64,000 nt of DNA from Micromonosporaceae bacterium KJ-029 (GTDB lineage Bacteria; Actinomycetota; Actinomycetes; Mycobacteriales; Micromonosporaceae), in assembly GCA_005402585.1 (NCBI GenBank), contig BIFP01000011.1:62001-126000 (forward strand). Reading direction: 5' to 3'. The translations under genes were made by a program, and so were the position numbers. Below the pieces are notes generated by a model, which was not told where the DNA came from, did not search any database, and saw only the letters and a program-made list of their open reading frames with translations. How positions within the stretch are numbered: the stretch's first letter is position 1; each line of letters opens with the position of its first letter. This document shows positions 59,122 to 64,000 of the stretch, one piece after another.

Positions 59122-59148
59122 TAGGACCTTTGGAGAGATCCTACAAAG
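59122..59148. promoter_or_regulatory. Symmetric motif upstream of fabD
   Basis: TAGGA (59122-59126) with TCCTA (59139-59143), and CTTTG (59128-59132) with CAAAG (59144-59148), lie between fasR and fabD, overlapping the fasR stop. A binding site for FasR, which activates this cluster in Streptomyces, is plausible at this position; the real motif was not compared. Confidence 0.35.
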
Positions 59149-60388
59149 ATTGGCGTTGATCATCGCCGGTCTGGGCCCTTTTGCCGATAGGTGGGGTCAA
59201 TGTCTGGGTCGGTACCACCGGATCCAGCCGGCCCACGGTCAGCGCGACCCGCAGGGCGAAGGCGTCCCGGGGTATCAGCGGGCTGAATCCGGTGACCTCG
59301 GCGATCCGCCGCAACCGGTAGCGCACGGTGTTCGGGTGCACGTACAGCGCCCGGGCGGCGCTCTCCAGCGTGCCGCCCGCGGCGAAGAAGGCGTCCAGCG
59401 TCTCCAGCAGCTCGCCGCCGGCGCGGACCAGCGTCGCGTACACGTCGTGCCGCAGCCGCCGGCGGGCCTCGGCGTCGCCAGCGAGGGCCCGCTCGGGCAG
59501 CAGGTCACCGGCGGCGACCGGCCGGGGCGCGGCCGGCCAGGCCGGTGCCGCCCGGTAACCGGCCAGCGCCGCCCGGGCCGATTCGGTGGCCTCGTCCAGG
59601 CTCGGTACCGCCGGGCCGACCACCACCGGTCCGTCACCGAAGACGGTCAGCAGCTTCGCGGTGGCCGCGACCGGGTCCGCGGCCCCGCCGAGCACGATCA
59701 CCAGGCGGTCGCCGTGTACGCCGCCGATCACCTCGACCCCGATCCGCCGGGCCTGGCGGTAGACGGTGTGCAGCACGGCGGAGACCTCGCCGCCGGGAGA
59801 CGTGCCGACCGCCACCGACACCGGCGGCGCGTCCGTCCAGCCGAGCGCGGCGGCGCGGCTGGCGAGTACGTCCGGGGAGTCGCCGCGCAGCAGCGCGTCC
59901 ACCAGCAGGGCCTGGAGGCGGGCGTCCCACGAGCCACGCGACTCGGCGGCCCGGGCGTACACCCGGGCGGCGGCGAAGGCGATCTCCCGGGAGAACCGCA
60001 GCACCGCCTCGCGTAGCTGTGGCTCCTCGCCGGGGGCGGCGAGATGGCGGACCTGCTCCTCGACCACGTCGATCGTCACCTTGATCAGTGCGACGGTCTG
60101 CTGGAGGCTGATCGAGCGGGCCAGCGCCTGCGGCGCGGTGGCGAAGACCTCGTCGGAGACCTCCTGGGTGCCCTCGGCGGCCCCGCCGCCGGCGCGCAAC
60201 CACTGCACCAGGGAGCGGGCGCCGGCCTGGGCCACCAGCATCACCCACGACCGCTGGTCGGCGGGCAGTTCCCGGAACCATGGCAGGGTCTCGTCCATCC
60301 GAGCCACGCTGGCCGTGGCCAGTGCGCCGGCCGCGCGCTCGATCCGGCGCAGCGTGGCCGACAGGTCCGTCCCGCCCGACTCGCTCAC
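59141..60388 (-). CDS. fasR: PucR/CdaR-type regulator, FasR-like activator of fatty-acid genes
   Basis: The protein has 415 residues from GTG 60388. The N-terminal helical region includes MDETLPWFRELPADQRSWVM and AGARSLVQWLRAGGG. The middle is a GGDEF-like CdaR domain. The C-terminal PucR HTH is LETLDAFFAAGGTLESAARA, then LYVHPNTVRYRLRRIAEVTG. In Streptomyces coelicolor the gene in the same place (SCO2386, fasR) activates fabD-fabH-acpP-fabF. The neighbourhood here is identical, so the same role is inferred. Confidence 0.93.
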   Translation of the reverse strand: MSESGGTDLSATLRRIERAAGALATASVARMDETLPWFRELPADQRSWVMLVAQAGARSLVQWLRAGGGAAEGTQEVSDEVFATAPQALARSISLQQTVALIKVTIDVVEEQVRHLAAPGEEPQLREAVLRFSREIAFAAARVYARAAESRGSWDARLQALLVDALLRGDSPDVLASRAAALGWTDAPPVSVAVGTSPGGEVSAVLHTVYRQARRIGVEVIGGVHGDRLVIVLGGAADPVAATAKLLTVFGDGPVVVGPAVPSLDEATESARAALAGYRAAPAWPAAPRPVAAGDLLPERALAGDAEARRRLRHDVYATLVRAGGELLETLDAFFAAGGTLESAARALYVHPNTVRYRLRRIAEVTGFSPLIPRDAFALRVALTVGRLDPVVPTQTLTPPIGKRAQTGDDQRQSL

Positions 60389-60558
60389 CCGCCTAGCCTG
60401 ACATGCCCTGACCTGGACCTGTACCGCAGCCCGGCGGCGGGCGCCGGGGCACCGACCGGGTACGCGCTGCATGGGCCGTCAGGGTCGGCCAGTACGGTGT
60501 GACAGAGCACGTCCGGGTGGGCACCGGCGGGTGAGGGCGAGAACGTGAGGAGACACCG

Positions 60559-60915
60559 ATGGCGCACGGGGAGGCCGAACACGGCTGCTGCGCCCAGGGG
60601 GAATCCTGCCGCCCGGGCCCGAACGAGCAGCCGGCAACCGCCAAGCACCACCGCCGGCCCACCTGCCTGATGCAGTCGGTCGAACCGGCCGCCGGCCGTC
60701 CTGAGGAGGACGGGCCGCCCGCCCGGCCCCGGGGCGCCGAGCCCTCGTTGCCCCGCCAGCGGGCCGCCGAGCCGCCGCCGCCGGAGCAGCCGGAGCCGGC
60801 GTCCGCCACCTGCCGCAGCGACCTGCCGGGCTGGGCCGGCGCGCACCGCCACGGCCCGGTCCGTCCGGCACACCGCAGCGTCCGGCGGGAGCGCCCACCA
60901 CGCCGCTGGTGCTGA
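60559..60915 (+). CDS. Small Cys/His-containing, Pro-rich protein of unknown function
   Basis: The protein has 118 residues; the ATG follows GAGGAG by seven bases. The N-terminus holds HGCCAQGESCRPG; further Cys are in RRPTCLMQSVEP and ASATCRSDLPGWAG, and the protein ends in RRWC. The rest is Pro/Arg/Glu-rich and disordered. Codon third positions are almost all G or C, and the ribosome site is strong, which supports expression. Metal binding or redox use of the Cys residues is a guess. Between fasR (divergent) and a convergent membrane gene. Confidence 0.55.
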   Translation: MAHGEAEHGCCAQGESCRPGPNEQPATAKHHRRPTCLMQSVEPAAGRPEEDGPPARPRGAEPSLPRQRAAEPPPPEQPEPASATCRSDLPGWAGAHRHGPVRPAHRSVRRERPPRRWC

Positions 60916-60984
60916 CCACGCCGCCGGCTGGCGGCGGCCCGCCCCGGTGCCCGGTCCCCGGGCGCGGGTGGCCTGAGCCGTCGG

Positions 60985-61632
60985 TCAGCGGGTCCGGCGG
61001 CGGATCAGCAGCGCGATCCCGGCGAGCCCGAGGGTGATCACCAACATCACCGCAATGTTCAGCAGGAGCAGGCGTCGCAGCTCGGTGAACGCCTCGTTGA
61101 TGTCGTCGGCGGGGTTGAGTGAGTCCTCCGGGATGATCCGTTCGCCCCCGCCGATGCCGCCGCTGACCGCCTCGTGCGTCCGCTCCAACGGCACGCCGGC
61201 GGTGCGCAGCGTCTCGGACATGCTGACCCGCCCGAGGAACCAGGCCGCCGTGGTCTTGCGGGCGTCCGGCTGCTTGGCCGGCCGGAACACCCGCGGCCCG
61301 CCCACCGCCTTCGGGTAGAGGTCGTACGTCTGCTTCGGAACGTCGCCGGCCAGCACCACGACCGTGTACTTCGGACCGAGGTCGGCCGACTTCGGCTTGC
61401 CCGACTGGCGGACCAGGCCACGGAAGTTGACCTGCTCGATGACGGCGGCGACGTGCTGCGGGTGGGAGTCGGCGCGCAGTCGCAACGGCTCGGCCATCCC
61501 GTGCCCGGTGATGTCCACTCCGGCCGGCGGCTTCGGCGCGGCCTTGGCCGGCTCGGTGAAGGTGAACGACATCAGCAGCGCCGAGACTGCGCCCACCGCC
61601 ACCACGGCCATTCGCCTCATCCGTCGGACCAT
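60985..61632 (-). CDS. Secreted membrane-anchored protein of unknown function
   Basis: The protein has 215 residues; ATG 61632 follows GGAGG by four bases. Signal peptide: MAVVAVGAVSALLMSFTFTE to AKAAPKPPAG. An extracellular ~150-residue domain includes RLRADSHPQHVAAVIEQVNF, GPKYTVVVLAGDVPKQTYDL and TTAAWFLGRVSMSETLRTAG. It ends with a membrane helix (LLLLNIAVMLVITLGLAGIA) and Arg-rich tail. Divergent from a CopC-like gene with 224 bp between; a shared role in metal handling is possible but unsupported by residues. Confidence 0.82.
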   Translation of the reverse strand: MVRRMRRMAVVAVGAVSALLMSFTFTEPAKAAPKPPAGVDITGHGMAEPLRLRADSHPQHVAAVIEQVNFRGLVRQSGKPKSADLGPKYTVVVLAGDVPKQTYDLYPKAVGGPRVFRPAKQPDARKTTAAWFLGRVSMSETLRTAGVPLERTHEAVSGGIGGGERIIPEDSLNPADDINEAFTELRRLLLLNIAVMLVITLGLAGIALLIRRRTR

Positions 61633-61856
61633 GCCGCCTCCTCGCCCCGTTCGATGGGTGGCTGTGCTGCAGGGGTCACGCGTTGGAAGGTTGACGGCGG
61701 TGACCATGCCCACAGGACGGGTTCCCACCTCAAAGACTCCGCGGAACGTCGATCGGTTGCAGCTGGTGGAACACTATTTGGAACTATCTGCGATCTCGAC
61801 TCGACTAAAGAGCAGCCGTGGACCAGCGGGCGGATCTTACCTTTGCGGAGGCCATG

Positions 61857-62480
61857 ATGGGGGGCAGGATACCGCGCGTGGCGCGGGTCTGGGCAGCGGT
61901 GTTGGGCGTGGCGCTCGGCGTGTCGGTGCTGCTGCCGGCGGCACCTGCGGCGGCGCACAACGCACTGACCGGCAGCGATCCGCGCGACGGCGCCCGGGTG
62001 GCCGCGGCACCGGAACGTATCGAGCTGCGATTCCTGGCCAAGCCCGACCCGGATACGACGAAGATCACAGTGACCGGGCCGGACGACATTGCCGCGCTCG
62101 GCGGCGAGCCGCGCTATTCGGGCAACCGGGTTAGCGTGCCGTTCGCGCCCGGCAAGGCGGGCCGGTACGTCGTCGGATACCAGCTGGTCTCCGGCGACGG
62201 TCACCCGATCACCGGCGAGATCCGGTTCACCCTGACCACCGGTACGCCCGCCGACCCGACCGCGACCACGGAGCCGACCGCGACCCCGGAGGCCAGCGCC
62301 ACCGCCACGGCGGAAGCCGAGCCCACCCCGACGGAGAGCCCCGCACCGGAGCAGGCAACACCCATGCCCATGGCCGAGTCGACCGGTACAGGCTGGTGGT
62401 GGGCGGGCATCGCGGCCGTGGTCCTGCTCGCCGTCCTGGCAACCGCCCGACTGCTCCGCAGACGCGCCGCCCGACGCTGA
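61857..62480 (+). CDS. CopC-domain protein, membrane-anchored
   Basis: The protein has 207 residues from ATG 61857, five bases after GGAGG (an ATG three bases earlier is too close). The signal peptide ends at PAAAAH, leaving His as mature residue 1, which in CopC binds Cu(II). LTGSDPRDGARVAAAPERIE and VGYQLVSGDGHPITGEIRF are the CopC beta-sandwich motifs, with the second His in GDGHP. A Thr/Pro linker of about 55 residues and a C-terminal helix (WWWAGIAAVVLLAVLATARL) anchor it to the membrane. CopD is not adjacent. Confidence 0.92.
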   Translation: MGGRIPRVARVWAAVLGVALGVSVLLPAAPAAAHNALTGSDPRDGARVAAAPERIELRFLAKPDPDTTKITVTGPDDIAALGGEPRYSGNRVSVPFAPGKAGRYVVGYQLVSGDGHPITGEIRFTLTTGTPADPTATTEPTATPEASATATAEAEPTPTESPAPEQATPMPMAESTGTGWWWAGIAAVVLLAVLATARLLRRRAARR

Positions 62481-62514
62481 CCGCCGACCGATCGGGCCGG
62501 CGGCATCACTCGGT

Positions 62515-63924
62515 TCAGGTGAGGCGGACGCGGGCGGCGCGCAGCCGGGTCAGAGTGCGCTCGGCACCGAGCACCTCCAGCGACTCGAACAGCGGCAACC
62601 CGACGGTGCGGCCGGTGACCGCCACCCGTACCGGGGCCTGGGCCTTGCCGAGCTTGAGCCCGCGCGCCGCGCCGACCGTCTCCAGGGTGGCCTTGAGCGT
62701 CTCTGCGTCCCACGACGGCACCGCCTCGAAGGCGGCGATGGCGTCGTCCAGCAGCTCCGCCGAGCCTTCCTTCATCGCCTTCGCCCAGGCCGCCTCGTCG
62801 ATCAGCGGTGAGGCGACGAAGAGGAAGTCGACGTTCGGCACGATCTCGCTGAGCACCGCGATCCGGGTCTGGGCCAGCGGCGCCACCGCGGCGAACGCGG
62901 ACGGATCGAACTCCTCCGGCTGCCATGGCGGCGGCGCGATGGTGCCGGTGCCGGTGAGCCACGGCTGGCAGACCTCGACGAACTCCTCGATCGACAGCGC
63001 GCGGATGTACTCCCCGTTGAACGCGCGCAGCTTCTTCTCGTCGAAGAACGCCGGTGACGGGTTGACCTCCGCCAGCCGGAACTCCTCCTCGATCACCGAC
63101 CAGGGCACGATCTCCCGGTCGCCCGAGGGCGCCCAGCCGAGCAGCATCAGGTAGTTGCGCATCGCGTCGGCGAGGTAGCCCTCGTCCCGGTACGCCTCCA
63201 GGGCGACCTTGTCGCGGCGCTTGGACAGCTTCTGCCGCTTCTCGTTCACCACCACCGGCACGTGCGCCCAGATCGGCGGCTTCACCCCGAGGGCGTCCCA
63301 GAGCAGCTGCTGCTTGGGGGTGTTGGGCAGGTGCTCCTCGGCCCGGATCACGTGGGTGATCCCCATGGTCATGTCGTCCACGACGTTGGCCAGCAGGAAG
63401 ACCGGCGAACCGTCGCCCCGGGCGATGACGAAGTCCTCGATCAGCTTGTTCTCGAAGGTCGGCTCGCCCCGGATCAGGTCGACGACCACCGTCGAGCCCT
63501 CGTCCGGGGTGCGGAACCGCAGCGCCCTGCCCTCGCCGGCCGGCAAACCCCGGTCGCGGCAGTACCCGTCGTAGCCGGTGTACTGGTTGCCGGTGCGGGC
63601 CTGCACCGCCTCCCGGGTGCAGTCGCAGTAGTACGCCCGGCCTGACTCGTACAGCCGCCGCGCGGCGGCCCGGTGCTCCTCGGCGTACGAGGACTGGAAG
63701 TAGGGACCCTCGTAGCTGCCACGCTCGATGCCGATCCAGTCCAGCGCCGACAGGATGCCCTCGGTCCACTCCGGCTTGTTGCGCGCGGCGTCGGTGTCCT
63801 CGATGCGCAGCACGAACACCCCGCCCTGCTGCTTGGCGTAGATCCAGTTCTGCAGCGCCGAGCGGGCGCCACCGACGTGGAACATACCGGTCGGGGATGG
63901 GGCGAAGCGCACACGTACCGTCAC
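62515..63924 (-). CDS. gltX: Glutamyl-tRNA synthetase
   Basis: The protein has 469 residues. The class I HIGH-type motif is [20 protein letters not shown] and the KMSKS-type motif is [34 protein letters not shown] and [20 protein letters not shown] are typical of bacterial GltX. It charges tRNA-Glu, and in many actinobacteria also tRNA-Gln for later amidation. The gene starts just inside the interspersed repeat at the window end. Confidence 0.97.
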   Translation of the reverse strand: MTVRVRFAPSPTGMFHVGGARSALQNWIYAKQQGGVFVLRIEDTDAARNKPEWTEGILSALDWIGIERGSYEGPYFQSSYAEEHRAAARRLYESGRAYYCDCTREAVQARTGNQYTGYDGYCRDRGLPAGEGRALRFRTPDEGSTVVVDLIRGEPTFENKLIEDFVIARGDGSPVFLLANVVDDMTMGITHVIRAEEHLPNTPKQQLLWDALGVKPPIWAHVPVVVNEKRQKLSKRRDKVALEAYRDEGYLADAMRNYLMLLGWAPSGDREIVPWSVIEEEFRLAEVNPSPAFFDEKKLRAFNGEYIRALSIEEFVEVCQPWLTGTGTIAPPPWQPEEFDPSAFAAVAPLAQTRIAVLSEIVPNVDFLFVASPLIDEAAWAKAMKEGSAELLDDAIAAFEAVPSWDAETLKATLETVGAARGLKLGKAQAPVRVAVTGRTVGLPLFESLEVLGAERTLTRLRAARVRLT

Positions 63925-63944
63925 GCCCCCCAGCCTACAGATGT

Positions 63945-63996
63945 AAGGAGGGGCCCCTTGTTATCGCCTCGTGTACTACAGGGGCCCCCTCCTAAC
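63945..63996 (-). repeat. Interspersed GGGGCCCC repeat, copy E
   Basis: AAGGAGGGGCCCC, TTGTTATCGCCTCGTGTACT, ACAGGGGCCCCCTCCTAAC. It lies 20 bases upstream of gltX. The inner sequence differs from B-D (CTCGTGTACTAC in place of CTGCGGTAGAGC), so it belongs to a diverged subtype, as does copy A. Confidence 0.83.
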
Positions 63997-64000
63997 ACTC

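Overview
The window is high-GC actinobacterial DNA (codon third positions almost always G or C, GTG and TTG starts, GGAGG-type ribosome sites). Gene content and interspersed repeats point to the Micromonosporaceae, most likely Micromonospora. Support comes from the fatty-acid cluster fasR-fabD-fabH-acpP-fabF-accD, a DUF3145 gene, an XRE/DUF397 pair, an actinobacterial-type c-di-AMP riboswitch and five copies of a ~50 bp GGGGCCCC-containing repeat. No tRNA, rRNA, CRISPR array, transposase or integrase was recognised.

Layout. 0-4 kb: a truncated DUF4173-type membrane protein, a reductase of the RibD-C/DHFR family, and an ECF42-type sigma factor with its YCII/DGPF partner. 4.3-5.7 kb: an isolated pair encoding an Ig-like protein and a glycosidase-like TIM barrel. 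5.8-8.1 kb: ABC exporter. 8.2-11.8 kb: F420-type oxidoreductase, alditol oxidase, site-2 protease. 11.9-14.4 kb: three-gene ABC-2 exporter. 14.5-15.2 kb: VapBC toxin-antitoxin with a candidate operator. 15.3-17.4 kb: prolyl oligopeptidase. 17.4-22.6 kb is an accessory region: an HTH protein, an unrecognised three-gene operon (18516-20077), an XRE/DUF397 pair with a frameshift, and remnants of a membrane protein and an SDR. 22.6-25.5 kb: MMPL exporter and divergent TetR regulator around strong palindromes. 25.6-28.1 kb: L,D-transpeptidase and secreted alpha-amylase. 28.4-31.6 kb: a ferric-reductase-like cytochrome plus a NuoF-ferredoxin fusion. 31.8-36.2 kb: serS, a MerR/beta-clamp fusion, a saccharopine-dehydrogenase-like reductase and a small conserved protein. 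36.3-42.6 kb: LAL regulator, DsbA-like protein, BON protein, orphan CBM2 behind a CebR-like box, small envelope proteins, STAS protein. 42.7-50.4 kb: riboswitch-controlled secreted protein, CDF transporter, HelD-like ATPase, hydrolase, carbonic anhydrase, DUF3145 gene. 50.4-53.9 kb: GH3 lipoprotein, lipoprotein, MerR regulator. 53.95-60.4 kb: fatty-acid cluster. 60.5-64 kb: Cys-rich small protein, membrane-anchored protein, CopC-like protein, gltX.

How the genes work together. The fas cluster is one coherent pathway: FabD loads malonyl onto AcpP, FabH primes, FabF elongates, AccD makes the malonyl-type substrate and FasR probably activates transcription. The sigma/DGPF pair, TetR/MMPL pair, VapBC and XRE/DUF397 are self-contained regulatory modules. 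The cytochrome and NuoF-ferredoxin genes overlap by four bases and probably form one electron-transfer chain. The best candidates for undescribed biology are the operon at 18516-20077, the MerR/beta-clamp fusion, the FabD with a lysine-less biotinyl/lipoyl-like tail, and several families of dispersed hairpin DNA.
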